Assembly (NCBI RefSeq): GCF_007679345.1
Contig: NZ_VEGH01000008.1
Coordinates: 62,001 to 126,000 of the forward strand
DNA length: 64,000 nt
Reading direction: 5' to 3'
From: Cellulosimicrobium cellulans
Lineage (GTDB): Bacteria > Actinomycetota > Actinomycetes > Actinomycetales > Cellulomonadaceae
The notes under the pieces are model-generated. The model had not been told where the DNA came from. It made no database searches and worked only from the letters and a program-made list of their open reading frames with translations. Both the position numbers and the translations under genes were made by a program. This document shows, one piece after another, positions 18,102 through 26,400 of the stretch; positions within the stretch are counted from its first letter, which is position 1; each line of letters begins with the position of its first letter.

Positions 18102-18997
18102 GCGCGCTGCACAGCCAGCACGGCCTGCCCGACCACACGATCCTGCACATCAGCGACACGCACTTCGTCGCCGACGGCGAGAGGCTGCACGAGGTCATCG
18201 ACTCGGACGCGAACCTCGCGCTCATGCTCGAGGGCCTGGCGAGGTCGGGCGCCCGCCCCGAGGCGATCGTGTTCACCGGGGACCTGGCGGACACCGGCCG
18301 GCCCGACGCCTACGCCCGGCTCCGGGCCATGGTCGAGCCGGCCGCGGCCGCCGTCGGCGCCGAGGTCATCTGGGTCATGGGCAACCACGACGAGCGCGGC
18401 GCCTTCCGCGCCGGGCTGCTCGACCAGGACGGCACCGCGTCGGTGGACCGGGTGCACGACGTCAACGGACTGCGGATCGTCGTGCTCGACTCGACCGTCC
18501 CCGGCCAGCACTACGGCGCGATCGACGACGAGCAGCTCGACTGGCTGCGCGACGTGCTCGCCACCCCGGCGCCGCACGGCACGCTGCTCGCGCTGCACCA
18601 CCCGCCCGTGCCGAGCCCGCTCGGGCTGATCGCGCTGGTGGAGCTGCGCGACCAGGAGCGGCTGGCCGAGGTCGTCCGCGGCACCGACGTCCGCGGCGTG
18701 CTCGGCGGCCACCTGCACTACTCGACCAGCTCGACGTTCGCCGGGGTGCCGGTGTCGGTCGCGTCGGCCACCTGCTACACGCAGGACCTGCAGGTGCGGT
18801 ACCCCGCGGCCCGCGGCCAGGACGGCGCGCAGGCGTACAACCTGGTGCACGTCTACGGCGACCGCGTCGTGCACTCGGTGGTGCCGATCGGCCGGTTCCC
18901 GACGGTCTACGAGATGTCGGCCGAGCAGCTCGACGCGTTCCTCGCGATGTCCGAGGAGCAGCAGCTCGCCGCCGTCGCCGCGTCGGTGGAGGACTGA
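18098..18997 (+). CDS. calcineurin-like metallophosphoesterase (CpdA/GpdQ-like)
   Basis: A 299-residue two-metal phosphoesterase with the full motif set: LHISDTHF (about residue 18), FTGDLAD (about 58), MGNHDE (about 93), LALHHPPV (about 167) and LGGHLHYS (about 204). This class includes cyclic-AMP phosphodiesterases and glycerophosphodiesterases. There is no signal peptide, so it should act in the cytoplasm. Its ATG overlaps the previous stop (ATGA) and the first permease starts six bases after its stop. Cleavage of an imported phosphodiester, followed by dephosphorylation, is the best inference. Confidence 0.88.
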   Translation: MSALHSQHGLPDHTILHISDTHFVADGERLHEVIDSDANLALMLEGLARSGARPEAIVFTGDLADTGRPDAYARLRAMVEPAAAAVGAEVIWVMGNHDERGAFRAGLLDQDGTASVDRVHDVNGLRIVVLDSTVPGQHYGAIDDEQLDWLRDVLATPAPHGTLLALHHPPVPSPLGLIALVELRDQERLAEVVRGTDVRGVLGGHLHYSTSSTFAGVPVSVASATCYTQDLQVRYPAARGQDGAQAYNLVHVYGDRVVHSVVPIGRFPTVYEMSAEQLDAFLAMSEEQQLAAVAASVED

Positions 18998-19003
18998 CCG
19001 ACC

Positions 19004-19981
19004 GTGTTCGTCACCCTCGACCCCCCGGCCGCGGCCGGGTCGGCTGCTCCGGCGGAGGAGGCGGCGGGTCCCGTCCTCGCTGCTTCCTCCGCCGGTCGGC
19101 GGGCCGCCCGGCGGCTGGTGCCGTACCTGTACCTGCTGCCGGCCGTCGTGCTGCTGGTGGTGTGGGTCTACAAGCCGCTCGTCGAGACCTTCCGGCTGTC
19201 CGTCTACGACTGGAACCTGGTCCCCACCTCGCCGATGACGTTCGTCGGCGCGCAGAACTACGCCGACGGCCTGGCGCTGCCCGAGCTGCACGACGCGCTG
19301 CGGAACACGCTGCTCTACACGGGTGCGTTCCTGGTGTTCTCGGTCGTGTTCCCGCTGGTGTTCGCCCTGGTGGCACGCCGGGTCACCGGCCGGGCCCGGA
19401 CCGTCTACCAGGCGCTGATCTTCGTCCCGTACCTCATCACCCCGGTCGCGACGAGCGCCGTGTGGCGGTGGCTGTTCGCGGAGGAGGGCGGAGCGCTCAC
19501 CGAGACGCTGCGCTCAGCCGGCATCGAGATCGGCAACGTGTTCCGCGACCCGTCGACGGTCATCTGGGCGGTCATCGTCATCGTCGGCTGGCAGATGCTC
19601 GGGTTCGGCGTGCTCGTCGTGTCGGCCGGCCTCGCCGGCATCAACCCCGACTACGCGTCGGCCGCGTCCATGGACGGCGCCGGCGCGGGCACGATCACCT
19701 GGCGGATCACGCTGCCGCTGCTGTCGCCCACGCTCGTGTTCCTGGGGCTCATGACGATCCTGCTGTCGGCGCAGTGGACGTACCCGGTCATCGACATCCT
19801 CACGCAGGGCGGGCCCGGCACGGCCTCCACGAACATCTACTACCTGCTCTACCAGTTCGGGTTCCGGAACTTCGACGCCGGCCTGTCGGCCGCCGCCGGG
19901 ACGATCTTCTTCGTCGGGTTCGGCATCGTCGCGGCCGTGTTCGTCGAGCTGTCCGAGCGCCTGAGCTTCTACGACAACTGA
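19004..19981 (+). CDS. ABC importer permease 1 (UgpA/MalF type)
   Basis: A 325-residue membrane protein of the BPD_transp_1 family. After a basic/alanine-rich cytoplasmic start there are six membrane segments, beginning LVPYLYLLPAVVLLVVWVY. The coupling (EAA) loop is visible at DYASAASMDGAGAGTITWRI, which docks with the ATPase. GTG 19004 is the chosen start, six bases after the metallophosphoesterase stop. It pairs with the next gene to form the channel. Confidence 0.92.
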   Translation: MFVTLDPPAAAGSAAPAEEAAGPVLAASSAGRRAARRLVPYLYLLPAVVLLVVWVYKPLVETFRLSVYDWNLVPTSPMTFVGAQNYADGLALPELHDALRNTLLYTGAFLVFSVVFPLVFALVARRVTGRARTVYQALIFVPYLITPVATSAVWRWLFAEEGGALTETLRSAGIEIGNVFRDPSTVIWAVIVIVGWQMLGFGVLVVSAGLAGINPDYASAASMDGAGAGTITWRITLPLLSPTLVFLGLMTILLSAQWTYPVIDILTQGGPGTASTNIYYLLYQFGFRNFDAGLSAAAGTIFFVGFGIVAAVFVELSERLSFYDN

Positions 19982-19997
19982 GGGAGCGCCGACCGTC

Positions 19998-20921
19998 ATG
20001 GCATTCGTCGTCCTGCCCGCGCCCGCGGGCCGCGTGGCCCCCGGGCCCGCCGCCGCCCCGCCCGCGGCAGTGCCCGCGCCCGCGCAGCGCGGATCCGACC
20101 GGCCCCGCGGGATCGCCCGCCTCGCGGGACTGTCGGGCGCGCACCTGCTGCTCGCCGTGCTCGCGCTGGTCAGCGTGTTCCCGGTCTACTGGATGTTCGC
20201 CACGGCGCTGCGCGCGCCCGACGACGCCCTGTCCCAGAACCCGGTGGTCTGGCCGATCAGCCTGGACAACCTCCGGTACGTCTGGGACGCCATCCCGCTG
20301 GGGTCGATGCTGCTCAACACGTTCGGCATGTCGCTGGTGCTGGCCGTCGCGCAGCTGCTCGTCGCGATCCTCGCGGCCTACGGGTTCGCCCGGTGGTCGT
20401 TCCCCGGCCGCAAGCTGCTGTTCCTGCTGTTCGTGGGGTCCTGGCTGGTGCCGTTCCAGGTCACGATGATCCCGAACTACCTGCTGGTGTCGCAGCTCGG
20501 GCTGCTCGACACCGTCGCGGGCGTGGTGGTGCCGAACCTGTGCTCGGCGTTCGCGGTCATGCTGATGCGGCAGCACATGCAGGCGTTCCCGTCCGACCTG
20601 CTGGACGCCGCGCAGATGGACGGCCGGTCGTCGTGGGGCACGCTCTGGCGGGTGGTGGTGCCGAACATGCGGCCGGCGCTCGCGGCGCTGTCGATCATGC
20701 TCTTCATCTCGGCGTGGAACGAGTACCTGTGGCCGTCCCTGGTGCTGCGGTCGACGGATCAGCTGGTCCAGGTCGGCATCCGGAGCTTCCTGGGCGCCGA
20801 GGGGAACAACTGGGGCGCCGTCATGGCTGCCTCGGGCCTGGCGTGCGTGCCGATCCTGCTGATCTACCTGTTCCTGCAGCGGTACGTCGTGGACGCGTTC
20901 GTGCGCTCGGGGCTGAAGTAG
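19998..20921 (+). CDS. ABC importer permease 2 (UgpE/MalG type)
   Basis: A 307-residue membrane protein with six segments after an unusually long, Pro/Ala-rich cytoplasmic start of about 40 residues. The EAA loop reads DLLDAAQMDGRSSWGTLWRVVVP, and NEYLWPSLVL before the last helices is typical of MalG-like proteins. It ends the operon; 19 bases separate its stop from the convergent regulatory kinase-like gene. Confidence 0.92.
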   Translation: MAFVVLPAPAGRVAPGPAAAPPAAVPAPAQRGSDRPRGIARLAGLSGAHLLLAVLALVSVFPVYWMFATALRAPDDALSQNPVVWPISLDNLRYVWDAIPLGSMLLNTFGMSLVLAVAQLLVAILAAYGFARWSFPGRKLLFLLFVGSWLVPFQVTMIPNYLLVSQLGLLDTVAGVVVPNLCSAFAVMLMRQHMQAFPSDLLDAAQMDGRSSWGTLWRVVVPNMRPALAALSIMLFISAWNEYLWPSLVLRSTDQLVQVGIRSFLGAEGNNWGAVMAASGLACVPILLIYLFLQRYVVDAFVRSGLK

Positions 20922-20940
20922 CCGCCCTGAGCGCCGGGCG

Positions 20941-21426
20941 TCAGCGCTGCGCGGGGAAGACCGCCCAGACGTGCTTGGTCGAGTCGGTGGTGTACCAGCC
21001 GACCTCCTGCGACAGCCGGTGCGCGATCAGCAGGCCGAAGCCGCCCGCGCCGGAGGGGCGCACGCCGGCGATCACCGGCGTGGTCTCCAGGTCGGTGTCG
21101 CAGACGTCCAGGAGGTAGTCGTCCGCGTCCACGAGCAGGGACAGCACCGTGGGCGGCAGCCCGTGCTGGAGCGCGTTGGTGGCGAGCTCGGAGGCGACGA
21201 GCACCATGTTCTCCGGCACGCGCCCGAGCGCGTCCTGCGGAGCGGCGTGCGGCGCGGTGATCTCCGCGAGCAGCTCGTTGCGCACGCGGGAGAGGTCGGT
21301 CACCGAGTCGAGGCTCCACGAGCGCACGGGCCGGAACCGCTCCGGCGGGCGGGACGAGACGATGCCCGCGTCCTCCTGGGGCCGGGCGGCTGCCTCGTCG
21401 GCGGGGTGCACCACGGTGTCCTCCAT
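20941..21426 (-). CDS. RsbW-like anti-sigma/ATP-binding regulatory protein
   Basis: A 161-residue protein with a GHKL-type ATPase fold (HATPase_c_2). The N box is visible as LVASELATNALQHG (about residues 75-90), and a glycine-rich ATP-lid stretch reads SGAGGFGLLIAHRLSQEVGW. Such single-domain proteins control alternative sigma factors or other partners by binding or phosphorylating antagonists. No antagonist or sigma gene is next to it. The first 45 residues are probably disordered. Confidence 0.8.
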   Translation of the reverse strand: MEDTVVHPADEAAARPQEDAGIVSSRPPERFRPVRSWSLDSVTDLSRVRNELLAEITAPHAAPQDALGRVPENMVLVASELATNALQHGLPPTVLSLLVDADDYLLDVCDTDLETTPVIAGVRPSGAGGFGLLIAHRLSQEVGWYTTDSTKHVWAVFPAQR

Positions 21427-21498
21427 GGTCGGTGACGGGTCTGGGCCGCCCTCGACGGTAGGTGGCGCCCGGGCTCCACGCCACTCAAACGGGACGAA

Positions 21499-21999
21499 TC
21501 AGCGCATTCGGGTGGTGAGGTCCAGCGTCAGGAAGGTGGACGCCGGGCTCGGCGCGTAGGCCGCGAACGGCGGGCACTCGACGAAGCCCGCCCGGGCGTA
21601 CAGCGCCCGCGCCGCCGCGAAGTGCTCGTCGCTGCCGGTCTCGAGGCTGACCCGGGCGTACCCGCGGTCCACGGCGAGGGCGACGAGGTGCGCGAGCAGC
21701 GACCCAGCGATCCCGCGGCGCCGGGCCGCCTCGGCCGTGTGCATCGACTTGATCTCGCCGTGCCCCGGCTCGATCTCGGCGAGCGCCCCGACGCCGAGCA
21801 GGACGCCGCCGTCGCCGTCGCGGGCGCTGACGAACGTGATGTGCGGGGCGGTGAGCGCGGCCACGTCGAGGGCGTGCACGTCCTCCGGGTCGCTCTGCGC
21901 GTGCATGAGCTCCAGGTGCCGGGTCAGCAGCGCACGCACGTCGGGGGAGCGCGGGTCGTCGACGGCGATCACGGGCGGGGAGGCGGCGGTCGTGGTCAT
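21499..21999 (-). CDS. GNAT-family N-acetyltransferase
   Basis: A 166-residue acetyltransferase with the acetyl-CoA-binding core: EIKSMHTAEAARRRGIAGSLLAHLVALA (motif A, about residues 85-112) and YARVSLETGSDEHFAAARALYARAGF (motif B). The ending, in which a phenylalanine-rich stretch precedes FLTLDL, is common to PanZ/YhhY-like members. The substrate is unknown. TACCGT lies eight bases before the ATG, so this gene is probably also leaderless. Confidence 0.85.
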   Translation of the reverse strand: MTTTAASPPVIAVDDPRSPDVRALLTRHLELMHAQSDPEDVHALDVAALTAPHITFVSARDGDGGVLLGVGALAEIEPGHGEIKSMHTAEAARRRGIAGSLLAHLVALAVDRGYARVSLETGSDEHFAAARALYARAGFVECPPFAAYAPSPASTFLTLDLTTRMR

Positions 22000-22065
22000 C
22001 GCCGGGGACGGTACTCCACGTCGCGGGCGCGCGCGGGAGCCGCTCGGCCGCGCCCGCGCACCGGG

Positions 22066-22083
22066 TCAGGACGTTGGTCCTAA
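22066..22083 (+). promoter_or_regulatory. candidate LuxR-type operator before the surface-fibre locus
   Basis: TCAGGACGTTGGTCCTAA carries the inverted repeat AGGAC-4-GTCCT with matching outer T/A bases. It lies about 210 bases before the first exported protein, in a 293-base intergenic region. The half-site and four-base spacing resemble DosR/NarL-type boxes (GGGAC-4-GTCCC). The LuxR-family regulator at the end of the locus, or a DosR-like regulator, could act here. Confidence 0.35.
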
Positions 22084-22292
22084 GCGCGGCCCCGGTGGGA
22101 CGCGCGATCCGGGTACGCGGACCCGCACCGGGCCGGGCCGGGTCACGGAACCGCAGGCCGCCGGGGATGGGCGCGCGCTCCGGGACAGCAGCCTGTGAGC
22201 ACACCTCGCCGGTCCACGCCGGGGGCCGGCCGGCGGCTGCGCTCCCCGGGGTGGGCGGGCGCCGGACGACGAGTGGATCGGGAGACAGACAC

Positions 22293-22895
22293 ATGAGCGC
22301 ACAGCACCGGCAGGGTTCGGCGCGTCGGCGGGCGTGGGTGGCGGGCGGCGCGGCCGTCCTGGTGGCGGCGATGGCCGGCACCGGCGCCCTCAGCACCTTG
22401 TACACCAGCATCACGGGGAACGAGTTCCGCGCGGCCGTCCCGTCCGACACGGACCGGCCGGACGGCGCGCGGCTCGTCGTCACGGGCGACCCGATCGACA
22501 AGACGTTCGACACGACCGTGCTCAACGACCGGGTGCAGGCCACCTGGACCCTGGCCAACGAGGGCCCGCGGGCGGCGACGTTCGACGCCGCGTTCGAGGT
22601 GCGCAACGACGTGTCGGCCGAGCTCGCCGCCGCCATCTCCGTGGACTACGGCGTCACGGACGCCGGCGGAGCCGTGACGGCGTGGCGGTCGGCAGGCACC
22701 CTCGCCGCCCCCGCGACGTTCGCCGACGTGCTCGGCATCGACGAGGTCGCCGGCGACGCGTCGGTGACGGTCCCGGTGCGTCTGACGCTCGTCGACCCCG
22801 CCGACCTGGTGGACGCGGGCGACGAGGGCGACGAGCTGCGGGTCACCGCGGACTTCGTCGTCAGCTACCTCGACCCGCTGCAGACGACGCCCTGA
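22293..22895 (+). CDS. SipW-type exported fibre protein (TasA/camelysin-like)
   Basis: A 200-residue secreted protein. Its export signal has a basic start (ARRRAWVAGG), a hydrophobic core and then GTGALSTLYTSITGNEFRAA, which matches the SipW-dependent signal pattern of TasA and camelysin-like proteins (G-T-A-x-F-T-D-T...N-x-F). A gene for a SipW-like signal peptidase is immediately downstream. The mature part is a predicted beta-sandwich ending in ELRVTADFVVSYLDP. It resembles the wall-anchored protein encoded at 27915-28568 but lacks a membrane or sortase tail, so it should be released or polymerised. ATG 22293 follows GGGAGACAGACAC. Confidence 0.75.
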   Translation: MSAQHRQGSARRRAWVAGGAAVLVAAMAGTGALSTLYTSITGNEFRAAVPSDTDRPDGARLVVTGDPIDKTFDTTVLNDRVQATWTLANEGPRAATFDAAFEVRNDVSAELAAAISVDYGVTDAGGAVTAWRSAGTLAAPATFADVLGIDEVAGDASVTVPVRLTLVDPADLVDAGDEGDELRVTADFVVSYLDPLQTTP

Positions 22896-22986
22896 GCGTC
22901 CCGCCCGGGCGGTGCGCCGTGTGTGCGCCGCCCGGGCGGCCCCGTGCCCTGATCCACCCGCCGTGTCCCATCCGTGAGGGAGTCCG

Positions 22987-23490
22987 ATGGTCCGCCTCGT
23001 CGCCCGTGCCGTCGCCGTGCTGCTCGCCGCGGTGCTGGTCGTCCCGCTCGCCTGGACGTGGGCGAGCGGCGACATGCTGCTGACGGTGACGAGCGGGTCG
23101 ATGTCGCCGACCTACGAGGCGGGCGACGTCCTCGTGGTGCAACGGCCGACCGGTGACGAGCTCGCCCGGGTCGGCCGGCCCGTCGTGGTCGAGCTGGCCG
23201 GCGGCGGCACGAGCTACGTGCACCGCGTGGTCGAGGTCACCGACGGCGGTGCGTGGCTGCAGGGCGATGCGAACGCGGACCGGGACCCGCGCCCGGTGAC
23301 GCAGGACGCGGTCGTCGGCGCGCCGCGGGCGGCACTCACCGGGTGGGCGGGTGCGGCGCTGTCCTGGTCGCTGACGCTGACCGGCCGGGTGGTCCTGGGC
23401 GTGGCCGTGCTGGGCCTGCTGCTGGTGCCCGCCCGACGTCCCCGGCGCGGCGCGCACGCCATGCGCCCCGCGCGGTCGGAGGTGGGCTGA
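22987..23490 (+). CDS. sipW: SipW-like signal peptidase I
   Basis: A 167-residue membrane peptidase of the ER/archaeal-like type. The N-terminal helix (AVAVLLAAVLVVPLAWTW) precedes the catalytic TSGSMSPTYEAGD motif, with Ser38 as nucleophile. The second catalytic position is a histidine (YVHRVV, His79) rather than the lysine of classic LepB, as in SipW. A C-terminal membrane helix and basic tail follow. It sits between a SipW-type substrate and the Ig-like adhesin, so it is the likely dedicated processing enzyme for this locus. Confidence 0.85.
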   Translation: MVRLVARAVAVLLAAVLVVPLAWTWASGDMLLTVTSGSMSPTYEAGDVLVVQRPTGDELARVGRPVVVELAGGGTSYVHRVVEVTDGGAWLQGDANADRDPRPVTQDAVVGAPRAALTGWAGAALSWSLTLTGRVVLGVAVLGLLLVPARRPRRGAHAMRPARSEVG

Positions 23491-23491
23491 G

Positions 23492-26400
23492 ATGATGCGC
23501 GCGACCACCCTGCGCACCGCCGTCGTGCTCGTGCTGGTGCTGCTGCTGGGGGCGCCCGGCGCGGCGCTCGCGGCCCCGCCGGACCGCGCCGCGCCGGTGG
23601 TCCCGTCGGCGGCCGGCGACGCGTCCCGTCAGCCGGCGCCGACCTACACCGTGATCGAGGGCGGCACGCTCACCATCGACTTGCGGCAGTACATCTCCGA
23701 CACCTGGGGAGGCCTCGCCGAGGAGACGGCGTGGCAGCGCTCGACGGACGGGGGGTCGACCTGGGCGTTCGTGGACGGGCAGACCACCGAGCGGATGCTC
23801 ACGGTCCCCGGCGTCACCCTCGCGATGGACGGCTACCAGTACCGGCTCCGGGTCCGGGTGTTCTTCAACGTGATCGACCTGGACCCGTCGGTGCTTCGGG
23901 TCGCGCCGGCAGTGCCGACGGTGACCGGGCACCCGACCGACCGCACCGTGGACGTCGGGGTTCCGGTGACCTTCTCCGCCTCGTACGGCGGTACCGCATC
24001 GGCGGTGAGCACGCAGTGGCAGGTCTCGACGGACCAGGGGACGACCTGGGGCGACGTCCCCGGGGGCACCGCCACCACCCTGTCCCTGGGCGCAGCCGCC
24101 GCGAGCATGGACGGCGCACGGTACCGCGCGCGGTTCAGCAACGCGTCGGGATCGGTCCTCACCAACGCGGCGAGGCTCACCGTGCGGTCCGCGCTGACGG
24201 CGCCGGTGGTCACGACGCACCCGCGGGACGTGACGATCCCGATGGGGCAGTCGGCGTCGTTCACCGTCGCGGCGACGGGGTCGGACGTGTCGGTGCAGTG
24301 GCAGCGGTCGTCGTCCCCGACGGCGGCGTGGAGCGACGTGAGCGCGAGCGCGGGCGGCAGGGCCTGGACGTTGTCGGTGTCCGTCGGGCAGAGCACCGCA
24401 GTGCACGGGTACCGGTACCGTGCGGTGGTGTCGAACGCGGCCGGCAGCGTGACGTCGGAGCCGGCGACCTTGTCGATCATCGGCGCTGTGCGGATCACCG
24501 AGCACCCGGCTGATGTGACGGTGGCCCCGGGTGCGACGGCGACGTTGCGGGCGGCGGCGACGGTGTCCTCGGGGGTCGAGGGCGACCTGGCGGTGCGCTG
24601 GCAGCAGTCGGACGACCGGGGGGCGACCTGGTCCGATGCGCCCGGGGCGTCGGCGCGGCAGTGGGCCTACACGACCCCCGCGCTGTCGGCGGCGGAGAGC
24701 GGGCGGCGGTACCGCGCGCTGGTGTCGAACCAGACCAGCACGGCCGGGGTCGCGTCGGACCCCGCGACCGTGACGGTGCTGACGGCGCCGGTGATCACGG
24801 AGCACCCGCAGGACGTGACGATCCCCCTGCGGGAGACGGCGTCGTTCACCGTCGCGGCGACGGGGTCGGACCTGTCGGTGCAGTGGCAACAGGCGCCGGG
24901 GCCGACGGCGGCGTGGAGCGACGTGAGCGCGGGCGTCGGCGGGCGGAGCTGGACGCTGTCGATCTCCGCCGGGCAGAACGCCGCCACGCTGAACGGGTAT
25001 CGGTACCGTGCGGTGGTGTCGAACGCGGCCGGCAGCGTGACCTCCGAGCCGGCGACCTTGTCGATCATCGGTACCGCCCGGTTCACCCAGCACCCGGCTG
25101 ATCTGACGGTGGCCGAGGGGGCGACCGCGACGTTCCGGGCGGCGACGGCGATGGAGTCGGGGGTCGAGGGCAACCTGGCGGTGCGGTGGCAGCAGTCCGA
25201 CGACCGGGGCGCGACCTGGTCGGACGCGCCGGGGACCGCGGCGCGGGAGGCGGGGGAGTGGACGTTCACGACCCCGGTGCTGTCGACGGCGGAGGACGGA
25301 CGGCGGTACCGCGCGCTGGCGTGGAATCAGAGCAGCACGGCCTTCGTCGTCTCGGACCCCGCGATCGTGCGGGTGCTGACGCCGCCGGTGATCGCGACGC
25401 ATCCGCAGGACGTGACGATGCCGATGGCGGGGTCGGCGTCGTTCACCGTCGTGGCGACGGGCTCGGACCTGTCGGTGCAGTGGCAGCGGGCGCCGGGGCC
25501 GACGGCGGGGTGGGTCGACGTGAGCGCGAGCACGGGTGGCGCGGACTGGACGCTGTCGGTGTCCGCTGCGCAGAGCACCGTGCTGAACGGGTACCGGTAC
25601 CGTGCGGTGGTGTCGAACGCGGTCGGCAGCGTGACGTCGGAGCCGGCGACGTTGTCGGTCGTCGGCGCTGTGCGGATCACCGACCACCCGGCGGACGTGA
25701 CGGTGGCCCAGGGTGCGACGGCGACGTTGCGGGCGGCGGCGACGGTGTCCTCGGGCGCCGAGGGCGACCTGGCCGTGCAGTGGCAGCAGTCGGACGACCG
25801 GGGGGCGACCTGGTCCGATGCGCCCGGGGCGTCGGCGCGGCAGTGGGCGTACACGACCCCCGCGCTGTCGGCGGCGGAGAGCGGGCGGCGGTACCGCGCG
25901 CTGGTGTCGAACCAGACCAGCACGGCCGGGGTCGCGTCGGACCCCGCGACCGTGACGGTGCAGACGGCGCCGCTGATCACCGAGCACCCGCAGGACGTGA
26001 CGGTGGCGGTGGGCTCAGGTGCGGTCGCGTTCCGGTACGCGGCGGTGGGTGAGGGCCTGTCGGTGCGGTGGGAGACGAGCTCCGACGGGGGTGGGTCGTG
26101 GACGCTGGTGACCACCGGGTCCTCGACGAGCGGCGGCTACTCGGTGCAGGCGACGGCGGCGAACGACGGGCGGCTGTTCCGGGTGGTGGTGTCGAACGCG
26201 GCGGGCACGGTGACGTCCGAGGTGGGGCGGTTGACGGTGGTGGGTCGGGTGGTGATCACCGAGGACCCGGTGGACGTGTCGGTGGTGGAGGGTGCTGCGG
26301 CGCGGTTCCGGGTGGCGGCGTCGGTGTCGTCGGCGTCCGAGGGTGGTCTGGCGGTGCGGTGGCAGCAGTCGGACGACGGGGTGTCGTGGGTGGATGCGCC

